Assembly (NCBI RefSeq): GCF_000682735.1
Contig: NZ_AWFD01000033.1
Location: 62,001-126,000, forward strand
Reading direction: 5' to 3'
DNA: 64,000 bases
DNA from: Hyphomonas sp. CY54-11-8
Lineage (GTDB): Bacteria > Pseudomonadota > Alphaproteobacteria > Caulobacterales > Hyphomonadaceae
The notes under the pieces were generated by a model. The model was given only the letters and a program-made list of their open reading frames with translations. It was not told the DNA's origin and made no database searches. Position 1 is the stretch's first letter. Every line of letters starts with the position of its first letter. Positions 45,468 through 54,647 of this stretch are shown in pieces. A program made the position numbers and the translations under genes.

Positions 45468-47384
45468 ATGCTTTCAAGACGACATCTGCTGCACTACACG
45501 CTGGGAGCAGGCGCTGCTCTCGGGGTAGCTGGTATGCTTCCAGCGTGGGCCCGCTCCTCCAGTGACGGAAACCTGGGAATTACTTCGGCCTCAGGTACCG
45601 CCTTCGATCTGGAGATTGCAGAGTTTCCGGTACGCATCAACGGTAAGACCGGAAAGGCCGTCGGCATCAATGGACAGCTGCCGGGCCCGCTGCTTCGCTT
45701 TCGCGAAGGCGAGACGGTGACGTTGAATGTCACCAACAAGCTTCAGGAAGACACGTCTGTTCATTGGCACGGCCTGCTTGTCCCGTTCCAGATGGATGGT
45801 GTACCGGGTGTTACGTTTCCAGGCATAAAACCTGGCAAGACATTCCGCTACCAGTTTCCGGTCCGACAGAATGGCACGTACTGGTATCATTCCCATTCCG
45901 GCCTGCAGGAACAACTAGGGCATTATGGCCCGATCATCATCGAACCGTCAGAGAGGGATCCCATCGCCTACGACCGGGAATACGTTCTGGTGCTCAGTGA
46001 CTGGTCCTTCACAGACCCGCACCGGATTTATGCAAAGCTCAAGAATAATGCCGAAAGCCTGAACTTCCAGCGCAGGACCCTTCCCGACTTTTTGAGGGAT
46101 GCCGCCAATAACGGATTCAGTGACACGCTGGAAGATCGCGCCATGTGGGGCAAAATGCGTATGTCCCCGCGCGATCTCGCAGACGTTGGGGCACCGACCT
46201 ACACCTATCTCATAAACGGTCATTCCACCGCTGAGAATTTCAATATGGTGTTCCAGCCCGGCGAGCGCGTCAGACTGCGGATTATCAATGCATCAGCCAT
46301 GTCGCTCTTCAATGTGCGCATTCCGGGTCTTCCAATGACCGTTGTGCAATCCGACGGTCTGAATATTCAGCCAATCGAGACGGACGAGTTCCAGATGGGC
46401 GTCGCAGAGACTTATGATGTTATCGTTGCTCCCGAAGATGATCAGACCTACGCCTTCGTCGCCGAGTCAATTGACCGTTCTGGTCAAGCCGTCGCCACCC
46501 TCGGCCCTCGACCCGGCCTGCGTGCGGCGGTTCCGGACCTGCGGCCTGTCCCATCACTGACGATGAAGGACATGGGCATGAGCCATAAGAGCATGGCCGG
46601 CATGAGCGATATGGAAAACAGGCCCACCATGTCCGACATGTCTGGTATGTCGAGCATGGATCACATGACACATGGGGATATGCCACGTACGGCTATGGGC
46701 CCGGATCCGCACGGCCCTCCAACGCAACTGGCGAGTGTTGAAGCGTCTCTCAAAAAGGGACCTGGCGTTGCAAACATTGCGGCCATGCCCTCAAGCCGGC
46801 TTGATGAGCCGGGCATTGGATTATCCGATCAGCCGCACCGTACACTGACCTATTCTCAGCTTCGCAGCCTCGAGCCGAATCCCGACTCCCGATCACCGCA
46901 GAGAGAAGTCGTCATACACCTCACCTCCAATATGGAACGCTATATGTGGTCATTCGACGGCGTGAAGTTTTCAGAAGTCACGCAGTCCATCCGGTTTCGC
47001 GAAGGCGAACGTGTCCGATTGACCCTCATCAACGATACAATGATGCCACACCCGATCCATCTCCATGGGATGTTCTTCGACCTCGTCAACGGAGGAGGAG
47101 ATCATAAGCCGCGCAAGCATACCGTGGTCGTCAAACCCGCAGAAAAGCTGAGCGTTGACGTTTCGGCAGAACATGTCGGCGACTGGGCCTTTCACTGCCA
47201 CCTGCTCTACCACATGCATGCCGGCATGATGCAGGTCGTGTCCGTCCTGCCGTCCACGGACAAGATGCCAATGGACCATGACATGATGGGGCATGACATG
47301 CCTATGGAGCACGAAATGCCGATGGATCACGATATGATGGACCACTCCGCCATGGGCCATGACAAGCCTGAGGAGATGAAGTGA
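45468..47384 (+). CDS. copA: Multicopper oxidase CopA (Tat-exported)
   Basis: A 638-residue periplasmic oxidase that should turn Cu(I) into less toxic Cu(II). It begins with a Tat leader (SRRHLLHYT). The four copper-ligand motifs are HWHG, HSHSG, HPIHLHG and HCHLLYHMHAGMM, so the T1 and trinuclear sites are complete. Two Met/His-rich stretches are unusual: residues ~365-415 (MKDMGM...MSSMDHM) and the C-terminus (MPMDHDMMGHDMPMEH). ATG at 45468 is preferred; a start at 45429 would add 13 residues. copB follows with a 1-bp overlap. Confidence 0.94.
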   Translation: MLSRRHLLHYTLGAGAALGVAGMLPAWARSSSDGNLGITSASGTAFDLEIAEFPVRINGKTGKAVGINGQLPGPLLRFREGETVTLNVTNKLQEDTSVHWHGLLVPFQMDGVPGVTFPGIKPGKTFRYQFPVRQNGTYWYHSHSGLQEQLGHYGPIIIEPSERDPIAYDREYVLVLSDWSFTDPHRIYAKLKNNAESLNFQRRTLPDFLRDAANNGFSDTLEDRAMWGKMRMSPRDLADVGAPTYTYLINGHSTAENFNMVFQPGERVRLRIINASAMSLFNVRIPGLPMTVVQSDGLNIQPIETDEFQMGVAETYDVIVAPEDDQTYAFVAESIDRSGQAVATLGPRPGLRAAVPDLRPVPSLTMKDMGMSHKSMAGMSDMENRPTMSDMSGMSSMDHMTHGDMPRTAMGPDPHGPPTQLASVEASLKKGPGVANIAAMPSSRLDEPGIGLSDQPHRTLTYSQLRSLEPNPDSRSPQREVVIHLTSNMERYMWSFDGVKFSEVTQSIRFREGERVRLTLINDTMMPHPIHLHGMFFDLVNGGGDHKPRKHTVVVKPAEKLSVDVSAEHVGDWAFHCHLLYHMHAGMMQVVSVLPSTDKMPMDHDMMGHDMPMEHEMPMDHDMMDHSAMGHDKPEEMK

Positions 47385-48193
47385 TGCGCAAGGTGATGTT
47401 CGCAGCGCTCGCCGCAATCGCCGTTACGACAAGCGCATCAGCGCAAGCACATGATGATCAGCCGCCGTCTTCTTCTGAAAAGCCCTGGTCACAGGCCGAC
47501 GCCTATTACGGAAAGGAAACAATGGCTGATGCCCGCAGGGCGGTTCAGGCCGGAGGCGGCGCACAGAATTCCTTTTATGTTCTGTTCAACCAGCTCGAAG
47601 CGCAGTTTTCTGACGAATCGGAATCCCTGTACTGGAACGGCCAGGCCAGTTGGGGCGATGATATCAACAAGCTCTGGATAAAGTCCGAGGGACGTACTTC
47701 CCTGAATGGCGACGGTACCGAAGACGCCGAGCTCCAGGCGCTGTATTCCCGCGCAATCTCTCCCTATTGGAACCTTCAAGCCGGCGTGCGGCATGATTTC
47801 GAACCCCATGGCCTGACCCATGGCGTACTGGCGCTCCAAGGATTGGCACCCTACTGGTTCGAGATCGATGCCTCGGCTTTTCTCAGTGAAAAAGGTGACC
47901 TGACAGCCCGCTTCGAAGCAGAATACGAGTTTCTGCTGACGCAGCGTCTGATTCTGCAGCCCCGCATCGAGGCGAACTTCTCCGCGCAGGACATTGCCGA
48001 ACGCGAGACCGGCTCGGGCCTGAATTCGATCGATGCAGGCCTGAGGTTACGATATGAATTCGTCCGGGAACTGGCGCCTTATGTAGGCGTCGAGTGGCAA
48101 TCTGAATTTGGCGGTTCCCGAGACTATACCAGAGTAGCTGGCGGAGACCCGGACCAGGTGGTCGTGGTGGGCGGTATCCGCACTTGGTTCTGA
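47384..48193 (+). CDS. copB: Copper-resistance outer-membrane protein CopB
   Basis: A 269-residue CopB-family protein. It has a signal peptide (MRKVMFAALAAIAVTTSASA), then DQPPSSSEKPWSQADAYYG, and a beta-barrel-like C-terminus ending in a Phe-type residue (TWF). Family members lie with copA and take part in copper resistance at the outer membrane. ATG at 47384 overlaps the CopA stop. Confidence 0.88.
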   Translation: MRKVMFAALAAIAVTTSASAQAHDDQPPSSSEKPWSQADAYYGKETMADARRAVQAGGGAQNSFYVLFNQLEAQFSDESESLYWNGQASWGDDINKLWIKSEGRTSLNGDGTEDAELQALYSRAISPYWNLQAGVRHDFEPHGLTHGVLALQGLAPYWFEIDASAFLSEKGDLTARFEAEYEFLLTQRLILQPRIEANFSAQDIAERETGSGLNSIDAGLRLRYEFVRELAPYVGVEWQSEFGGSRDYTRVAGGDPDQVVVVGGIRTWF

Positions 48194-48211
48194 AGCAGAC
48201 CGGAGGATCGG

Positions 48212-48439
48212 ATGGCAAACATGAATCACTGGATGCCCGGCGGTGTCGGCGGCCTCATCGTCTGGGGCGGAATCATTCTTTTTGCCGGTCTCCTGCTTCG
48301 CTCGCTCCCAGGCCGGAGGCGCGATCCCCCGTCTGATCCGGAAACACCGCTTGAAATTCTCAAACGCCGTTACGCCAGGGGTGAGATCAACCGGGACGAG
48401 TTCGAAAGGCGCAAACGCGAGCTCGATGATGCCGGGTGA
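48212..48439 (+). CDS. SHOCT-domain membrane protein
   Basis: A 75-residue protein with one helix (about 13-31) and a C-terminal SHOCT motif (about 47-74) reading ILKRRYARGEINRDEFERRK. SHOCT proteins are common near metal-resistance genes. It follows copB by 18 bp and likely belongs to the same transcript. Confidence 0.82.
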   Translation: MANMNHWMPGGVGGLIVWGGIILFAGLLLRSLPGRRRDPPSDPETPLEILKRRYARGEINRDEFERRKRELDDAG

Positions 48440-48549
48440 ACCGGTTTCGAGGGACATGTGCATCCGGCGCGTATCACCTGCCAGAATGAATGGGTTGCCG
48501 GCCGCATGCCGAAAGCCCTGACGACCCGGCAACAAGACAGGAGCCTTTC

Positions 48550-49602
48550 TTGGACGGCCTCATAGAACCGAATATTCACCCCATCCTGGTCCATTTTGCC
48601 TACGCCCTCAGCATGACGGCCGCCGCATCCTACCTCCTGTGTCGCGTGTTCCCTTCCGGCCGCTGGACCCAATCCTTGTGGCCCGCGGCAGACTGGTTGC
48701 TGGCTTTTGCGGCCGCTTCGATCGTGGTGACCATCGCCGCGGGCTTCCAGGCCTATTATTCGGTCGATCATGATGAGCCGTCGCACATTGCCATGACGAC
48801 ACACCGCAACTGGGCGGTGCCGTCGGGATCGGCCATTCTGCTCCTTGCGGTGTGGCGCTGGCGAACCCGCGCAAAATCTGCGTCGGTCCTGTTTGTCGGC
48901 GCACTTTCTGCCGCCGCCCTCGCGCTGACCGCGACAGCCTGGTGGGGCGGGAAGATCGTTTACGGATATGGACTTGGCGTGAGGAGTCTGCCCGAGGTCA
49001 CAGGCCAAGGCCACGATCATCATCATGGTGGCAAGACAGATGAGGCGGCCATCGCTGCCGGGCATGATGAAATGGCGTCTGCGCCAGGCCATGAGCACTC
49101 CGATGACGAGATGGACGACGGGCACCATGACGAGATGGCGGAAGGCGGCCACATGGACGGTCCCGGCAGCCATCATGAGGCAGATGCCGGGAGGGTGTCC
49201 GGGGCAGCCCAGACCGGCACGCCCGAATTCGTGGCCGATGCCTTCTCGGCCGCCTTGCGGTCAGGTGATGAAGATGGCTTGCGCGCCATGATGGCACCGG
49301 ACGCGGTCATCGCGGAGGGCGGACAGGCCGAGCTGTCCTTCGAGGAATATGCCGGCCATCACATGAAATCCGACATGTCCTTCATGACCATGATGAATGT
49401 TCAGCTACAGGACCGGAAAGTCTTCCAGGCAGGCGACATGGCGACCGTCATTTCGCAATCGGAGATGAACGGTACATACAAGGGTGAGGCCGTCCACCTC
49501 CGGTCCATGGAAACCATGGTTCTCATGCGGAATGAGGACGGTTGGAAAATCACGCATATCCATTGGTCTTCCAGCCCCCTGGATGAAAGCCATGCACACT
49601 GA
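48550..49602 (+). CDS. DUF2231-like membrane domain fused to NTF2-like domain by a His-rich linker
   Basis: A 350-residue protein. The N-terminal half has about four helices (10-31, 48-69, 91-103, 110-132) with the DUF2231 pattern HPILVHFAYAL. A linker at about 154-210 is rich in His, Asp, Glu and Met (HDHHHG, HEHSDDEM, HHDEM), and the C-terminal domain (about 225-345) looks NTF2-like/SnoaL-like. The start is a TTG at 48550 with AGGAG 6 bases upstream; a frame from 48490 has no better start. This three-part arrangement suggests a metal-binding membrane protein, but function is unknown. Confidence 0.75.
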   Translation: MDGLIEPNIHPILVHFAYALSMTAAASYLLCRVFPSGRWTQSLWPAADWLLAFAAASIVVTIAAGFQAYYSVDHDEPSHIAMTTHRNWAVPSGSAILLLAVWRWRTRAKSASVLFVGALSAAALALTATAWWGGKIVYGYGLGVRSLPEVTGQGHDHHHGGKTDEAAIAAGHDEMASAPGHEHSDDEMDDGHHDEMAEGGHMDGPGSHHEADAGRVSGAAQTGTPEFVADAFSAALRSGDEDGLRAMMAPDAVIAEGGQAELSFEEYAGHHMKSDMSFMTMMNVQLQDRKVFQAGDMATVISQSEMNGTYKGEAVHLRSMETMVLMRNEDGWKITHIHWSSSPLDESHAH

Positions 49603-49735
49603 CAGGAACTCAACTCGGGGCAACCTGCCGTATCACAAGAGCTGACCCCGGAAAACTCCCATTGGGAACGGGACGAGGGCCACACGTCATGGAAGGAATG
49701 CCACAGGTGTTCCAAAGAAAGAGAAGGAGACAGCC

Positions 49736-49996
49736 ATGAAAATCAAACCACTGGGGCATGCCCTATCCATATTCCTGGCCATGACATTTACCCTATGTAT
49801 TGCCTGGGGCCTCGTCACACCTGCAAGCCTTCACATGCATGCTGCATGGGAATCCCTGCTGCCCGGATTTTCCTTTATTTCCGTTCCGGGTTTCTTCCTT
49901 GGACTGATCGAGTCCTATCTCTATGGCTGGTATATCGCGCTGGTTTTTGTCCCGCTCTACAATTATTTCAATCGCGGCAATGTGCGTTCCGGCTGA
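49736..49996 (+). CDS. DUF5676-like membrane protein
   Basis: An 86-residue protein with two helices (about 7-28 and 43-76). The sequence GFSFISVPGFFLGLIESYLYGWYIALVFVPLYN is characteristic of DUF5676 proteins, common in copper islands. AAGGAGA lies upstream of the start. Function unknown. Confidence 0.75.
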   Translation: MKIKPLGHALSIFLAMTFTLCIAWGLVTPASLHMHAAWESLLPGFSFISVPGFFLGLIESYLYGWYIALVFVPLYNYFNRGNVRSG

Positions 49997-50138
49997 GAAC
50001 AACTGCGGAGACTGGAAAGGTACGACACCCGTATTGCTTCCCGGTTCGAAAGACAGAGCGTGGCCATTCGCCGCCGCCTCGATTTTCTTTGGGAACACTG
50101 TAGTGTTGCGCCAAGAGAGGGTTTGAAAGGATGACGTC

Positions 50139-50636
50139 ATGAAAAAATGGATTGGGGGCCTGTTGGGCGCCACGCTGGTTGCGCTGATTTCGGGACTGGC
50201 ATGGCTGGCCATTAACTCCGGGACCGCCAGGGCCGAAACGATGACCGTCTACAAGACACCCTGGTGCGGCTGCTGCACAGCCTGGGTCAAACATCTCCGG
50301 CGGGACGGATTCGAAGTGCGTGTAGTCGAGCGGGAAGATCTCGCCCCCGTCCGCGCGTCGCTGAGCGTGCCGGACCGGCTTGCCTCCTGCCATACGGCGG
50401 AAATTGCCGGATATGCGATCGAAGGACATGTGCCGGCTGCGGACATCAGGCGCCTGATGTCAGAGCGCCCCGCTGCAGCTGGCCTGTCGGTTCCCGGTAT
50501 GCCTCTGGGCTCTCCCGGCATGGAAATGCAGGGCCCTCCAGATGCCTATGATGTTATTCTGTTCGGAAGCGGAACTACCAGCACCTATTCGAGCTATGTC
50601 GGACGATTCCCGGCCAGCGAGACCAGCGAGCCATGA
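50139..50636 (+). CDS. DUF411 metal-binding protein
   Basis: A 165-residue secreted protein (one N-terminal helix, about 5-26) of the DUF411 family. It carries the CxCC-like WCGCC motif (residues 42-46) and the DRLASCHTAEI and EGHVPAADI segments of the family, as well as Met-rich PGMPLGSPGMEM. DUF411 members bind copper in resistance loci. Its stop overlaps the permease start by 4 bp. Confidence 0.85.
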   Translation: MKKWIGGLLGATLVALISGLAWLAINSGTARAETMTVYKTPWCGCCTAWVKHLRRDGFEVRVVEREDLAPVRASLSVPDRLASCHTAEIAGYAIEGHVPAADIRRLMSERPAAAGLSVPGMPLGSPGMEMQGPPDAYDVILFGSGTTSTYSSYVGRFPASETSEP

Positions 50637-51967
50637 CACCGGAGACTTATAAGGAAGGGTCGCTCAGTCTGGCCGGAACCGTTGCCATGGGCACCGGTGT
50701 GATGATCGGCGCAGGCATATTTGCCCTGACCGGACAGGTCGCCCAATATTCCGGCCCGGCCTTTCCGCTCGCCTTCCTCCTTGCGGCGGTCATCAGCGGG
50801 TTCAGCGCTTACACTTATATCAAGATGTCGGACAAATATCCCTCGTCCGGCGGCATCGCCATGATCCTGCAGAAGGCCTACGGGCCTACAACGGTCGCGG
50901 CCGCCAGCGCGCTCCTCATGACGATGTCGATGATCATCAATGAAAGCCTTGTCGCCCGGACCTTCGGCGCCTATTCGCTGCAATTGTTCGACATCGAAAA
51001 TACGGACACGCTCGTCCCGCTCCTTGCCGTCGGGTTGATCGCGGTTGCATTTCTCGTCAATATTGCCGGAAATAGGATCATTGGCGGCGTCTCGAAGATT
51101 GCAGCCGTCCTGAAGGTTGGCGGCATACTGATATTTTCCGGTGCCGCCCTCTGGGCGTCTGGATTTTCCTTCGAAGCCGCGAGCTCTGCGACGGAAGATG
51201 GGACCGGTCCCGCCGGCTTCCTCGCCGGTGTCGCACTGGCGGTCCTTGCCTTCAAGGGATTTACGACAATCACCAATAGTGGTGCAGAAGTCAGGAACCC
51301 CGGCAGGAATGTCGGACGCGCCATCATGTGGTCTCTGGCGATTTGTCTTGTCGTCTATATGTCCGTCGCCTTTGCTGTGGGGTCGTCGCTGACGCTGGAA
51401 GAGATCGTCGCCGCAAAAGATTTCTCGCTCGCCGAAGCCTCACGCCCCGCCTTTGGTGATCTCGGGGTGGGTTTCACCGTGATTATCGCAATTATCGCGA
51501 CGGCATCGGGCCTGCTCGCCAGCGTGTTCGCGGTTTCCCGCATGCTGGCAATGCTGACCGACATGAAACTCATTCCTCACAGGCACTTCGGCATGCCGGG
51601 CGGGATTCAGAAACACATGCTGGTCTACACCGTTGTTATCGCGGCCATTCTTGCCGCCTTCTTCGACCTCGGCCGGATCGCATCACTTGGGGCGATCTAT
51701 TATCTTGTCATGGACATTATTATTCACTTTGGCGTGTTGCGCCATCTGCGCGCGGATGTTGGTGCGCGGGCCTGGATCCTTGTCTCGGCAATCCTGTTCG
51801 ATGCGGCAGCACTCGGCGCTTTCATCTTCATAAAGGCGATAAGTGATCCCGCGATTATCCTCATTGCCATCGGATCCATGACGGCGATCTTTGCCCTGGA
51901 GGCTCTCTATCTTGGCAAGGTCCGCAACAAGGAAGTATCAGGTCATGAAAGTTCGCATGCCCATTAA
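50633..51967 (+). CDS. APC-superfamily permease
   Basis: A 444-residue transporter of the amino-acid/polyamine/organocation superfamily with about 12 helices. It shows the N-terminal GVMIGAGIFALTGQ pattern and LAFKGFTTITNSGAEVRNP. The ATG overlaps the DUF411 stop (ATGA). Substrate is unknown; such permeases occasionally travel with copper genes. Confidence 0.82.
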   Translation: MTPETYKEGSLSLAGTVAMGTGVMIGAGIFALTGQVAQYSGPAFPLAFLLAAVISGFSAYTYIKMSDKYPSSGGIAMILQKAYGPTTVAAASALLMTMSMIINESLVARTFGAYSLQLFDIENTDTLVPLLAVGLIAVAFLVNIAGNRIIGGVSKIAAVLKVGGILIFSGAALWASGFSFEAASSATEDGTGPAGFLAGVALAVLAFKGFTTITNSGAEVRNPGRNVGRAIMWSLAICLVVYMSVAFAVGSSLTLEEIVAAKDFSLAEASRPAFGDLGVGFTVIIAIIATASGLLASVFAVSRMLAMLTDMKLIPHRHFGMPGGIQKHMLVYTVVIAAILAAFFDLGRIASLGAIYYLVMDIIIHFGVLRHLRADVGARAWILVSAILFDAAALGAFIFIKAISDPAIILIAIGSMTAIFALEALYLGKVRNKEVSGHESSHAH

Positions 51968-51997
51968 GCCAGCCTGCCTTTATGGTGTATTCTCCCC

Positions 51998-52426
51998 ATG
52001 ATGTTGGCCATCTTTCTTACGGCCGCAACATTTATCCTGTCCGGCGCCCTTCACTACTGGATCATGTCCCGCTTCATCCGGCATGCTGATCGAATAACGC
52101 TTTCTCCTGGCGGCAGGCTCGTGCTCGTGCTCTGTATCTCGGGAATTGCACATCTTTCAGTCGTTGCACTTTATGCGGCCACCTATGGGGCTGGACTGGC
52201 GCTGCACCTTGGCAGCTTTGCCGAACTCAAGCCCTTGCGCGCGATGGATGTGTTCTATTTTTCACTCGTCAGCTATACCTCACTCGGTCTTGGCGACATC
52301 GTCCCAACCGGTCACCTTCGGCTGGTAGCCGGCGTAGAGGCCTTGAACGGCTTTCTACTGATCAGTTGCTCGGCCGCCTACCTGTTCCTGTTCATGAGCC
52401 ATCAGGGCAAGGATGGCGCCAGATGA
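51998..52426 (+). CDS. Two-pore-domain-like ion channel
   Basis: A 142-residue protein with three helices (about 2-24, 40-64, 107-133) and a pore loop reading SYTSLGLGD (residues 92-100), which replaces the usual TVGYGD selectivity filter of K+ channels. So it looks like an Ion_trans_2 channel with changed selectivity. It follows the permease by 30 bp. Confidence 0.72.
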   Translation: MMLAIFLTAATFILSGALHYWIMSRFIRHADRITLSPGGRLVLVLCISGIAHLSVVALYAATYGAGLALHLGSFAELKPLRAMDVFYFSLVSYTSLGLGDIVPTGHLRLVAGVEALNGFLLISCSAAYLFLFMSHQGKDGAR

Positions 52427-52702
52427 TATCCGAGATTTCATCCGCCCTGACCACGGATAAGGAAAAAATGGTCGCAGCCCGGTCTTTCCGTCTGGGGCCG
52501 CAATTGCCCCCGGATCGTACCAGGCTTGCACAGGTTTCAGGATGCCTCGTTGTCGTGGGGACGATCCAGTACCCGTTCACTCCCCAGGCGTACAGCAATC
52601 GCCGTAGGCGCTGATGGCAGATACAGTCGAAATTCGAGTAACGGCTTTTGTCAATGACGATGTGGATCGCAGTTCGCGAAGAGTTGTAAGGAAGAGTTAG
52701 AT

Positions 52703-53392
52703 ATGTGCCTGTCACCAGAAGTCAGTTTCGTCGCCGCAGCCGGCCTGATTCCCGCAGGCATGGTCAGTATGCGTCAGGCGTGGCGCACGGACCGCCATTA
52801 TCTTCCGCTTGCAACCTTGCCGCTCCTCTTTGGTATTCAGCAATTGGCTGAAGGGGTAGTCTGGGTTGCCGGCGCTGGCCAGAACACGGACCTTATCCTG
52901 AACGCCTCACTCGTCTACATGTTCTTTTCCTGGCTCGCCTGGCCTGTCTGGATTCCCGTGTCGACGTTCACACTGGAGCCGCCGCGCCGGAAGCCCTTGT
53001 TCCTCATCTTCGTCATTGTCGGCGCAATGCTCGGAGCATTGCAATATGTGCCTTACTTCGCACATGATGGCTGGCTCCACACACGCTTCCTGCCACATGT
53101 GATCGTTTATGAAGGCACCGAACTTCTGGATTTTGTCGGGCGGCGCGAATTCACTTATGTTGTCTATATTTCCGTCGTCATCCTGCCGCTTCTGATCTCG
53201 TCCATCCGCGGTGTCCGGATCTTCGGTCTGCTGGCGCTCGGTGTCCTGATTACGACGTATACCTTCTTCTCCTACGCCTATGTGTCGGTGTTCTGCTTCG
53301 GCGGCGCCGTCATGTCGGCCTACCTGGTCTGGATGATGTTCAAGGGCGATGGGTCCCGGCCATGGCCTCCCGCATTCCATCCGGTTTCGTAG
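52703..53392 (+). CDS. DUF6629-like membrane protein
   Basis: A 229-residue protein with about seven helices, starting MCLSPEVSFVAAAGL and including GIQQLAEGVVWV, which fit DUF6629. Function unknown. The ATG has GGAAG upstream. It is followed closely by the FAD oxidoreductase; a longer start of that gene would overlap it by 31 bp. Confidence 0.72.
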   Translation: MCLSPEVSFVAAAGLIPAGMVSMRQAWRTDRHYLPLATLPLLFGIQQLAEGVVWVAGAGQNTDLILNASLVYMFFSWLAWPVWIPVSTFTLEPPRRKPLFLIFVIVGAMLGALQYVPYFAHDGWLHTRFLPHVIVYEGTELLDFVGRREFTYVVYISVVILPLLISSIRGVRIFGLLALGVLITTYTFFSYAYVSVFCFGGAVMSAYLVWMMFKGDGSRPWPPAFHPVS

Positions 53393-53406
53393 ACAAGGGA
53401 CCGGCC

Positions 53407-54522
53407 GTGGAAGACCCACCTGTGATCATCGCGGGGGCCGGGATTGCCGGCCTGACCTGCGCGATCATCCTTGCCCGGGCGGGCCGGCAGGTAATCGTCC
53501 GGGAGTGGCACAATTCTGTCGGCCATCGCTTCCACGGGGACTTCCAGGGGCTCGAAAACTGGAGTCGCAGCGAGGACGCGATCGACTGGTTCGCGCAGAC
53601 AGGGATTGAACGGAATTTCAGCACCCACGCTGTTCATGAAGGTGTAGCATTCGACGCCCAGGCAACGGCCTATCCCATTCGAAGCGCCCGCCCGCTTTAC
53701 TATCTGGTTCGGCGCGGAAGCGAGCCGGGCTGTCTTGATCATGGACTGTTGCAACAGGCCCTGATGGCGGGTGTGGATGTCCGGTTTGGCGACCGGGTCA
53801 CGGATGCCGGCGGCCAGGACGTGCTTGCGATCGGACCGCGGCGCGCCGATGTCATCGCTGCCGGCTATGTTTTCGAAACCGATTGCCCGGATGGCAACTA
53901 TCTAGCGCTCAACAATTCCCTCGCACCCGGCGGATACGCCTATCTCCTGATACGTCAGGGTCGCGGCACGCTCGCCAGTTGCATGTTTAGCGGGTTCAAG
54001 CAGCAGGCTGAATATGTTGCGCGAACGGCAGCGTTCTTTGCCGAAGCCACCGGCCTTGATATGCGCAATGCCCGCCCGTTTGGCGGGTTCGGCAATATAA
54101 GGGTTCCGCGCACCGCGATGCAGGGCAAACGCCCCGTTATTGGCGAGCAAGCCGGATTCCAGGACGCGTTGGCCGGATTCGGCATGGGATATGCGCTTCG
54201 CTCCGGACAACTCGCCGCTCAAAGCATCCTCACCGGGGCTGCTTATCGGACGCTCTGGCGCCGCGACCTTCGGCCCATGCTGCGAACAGGTATCTCCAAT
54301 CGCTGCCTGTACGAACTGGCAAACGAGCGCCTGCGCCGCTGGGCCCTGAACCGGCTCAGCAGGACAGACGCCGGGCGCAAACTCGGATCGCTCTACAGGC
54401 CCTCCCTCCTGACACAGCTTGTCTATCCCGTCGCAAGATGGCGGCTCGGCAAAGCGCTGAACGATCCGAGCTGCGATCACGAGAACTGCACTTGTGTCTG
54501 GTGCCAGCATGGGCTGGGTTAG
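53407..54522 (+). CDS. FAD-dependent oxidoreductase with Cys-rich tail
   Basis: A 371-residue protein with an FAD-binding GAGIAGLTCAI (GxGxxG) at the start and geranylgeranyl-reductase-like architecture. The GTG at 53407 is chosen because AAGGGA lies upstream and the Rossmann strand starts at once; an ATG at 53362 lengthens it by 15 residues. The C-terminus is unusual: SCDHENCTCVWCQHGLG with C356, C361, C363 and C366 plus two histidines. That cluster looks metal-binding. Substrate unknown. Confidence 0.75.
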   Translation: MEDPPVIIAGAGIAGLTCAIILARAGRQVIVREWHNSVGHRFHGDFQGLENWSRSEDAIDWFAQTGIERNFSTHAVHEGVAFDAQATAYPIRSARPLYYLVRRGSEPGCLDHGLLQQALMAGVDVRFGDRVTDAGGQDVLAIGPRRADVIAAGYVFETDCPDGNYLALNNSLAPGGYAYLLIRQGRGTLASCMFSGFKQQAEYVARTAAFFAEATGLDMRNARPFGGFGNIRVPRTAMQGKRPVIGEQAGFQDALAGFGMGYALRSGQLAAQSILTGAAYRTLWRRDLRPMLRTGISNRCLYELANERLRRWALNRLSRTDAGRKLGSLYRPSLLTQLVYPVARWRLGKALNDPSCDHENCTCVWCQHGLG

Positions 54523-54647
54523 CGTTCCGGCAGATTGCAGGCTGGCCAATTGAACGCACCGCCCGGCGGTCGGCGACGCGAGTACAGCGATCCCTGTCGC
54601 GATGACGCAGCAGACCAGGTTTCATTCAGCTCCCCCTGGGGGCTGAC

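Noticed and set aside
52423..52614. Possible 63-residue gene overlapping the channel stop (ATGA)
   Set aside because: No motif, no clear ribosome site, and a sequence rich in Pro/Arg typical of noncoding frames.
54627..54645. G/C hairpin between the convergent FAD-oxidoreductase and AlbA_2 genes
   Set aside because: The stem is imperfect and no T-run follows, so a terminator is not supported.
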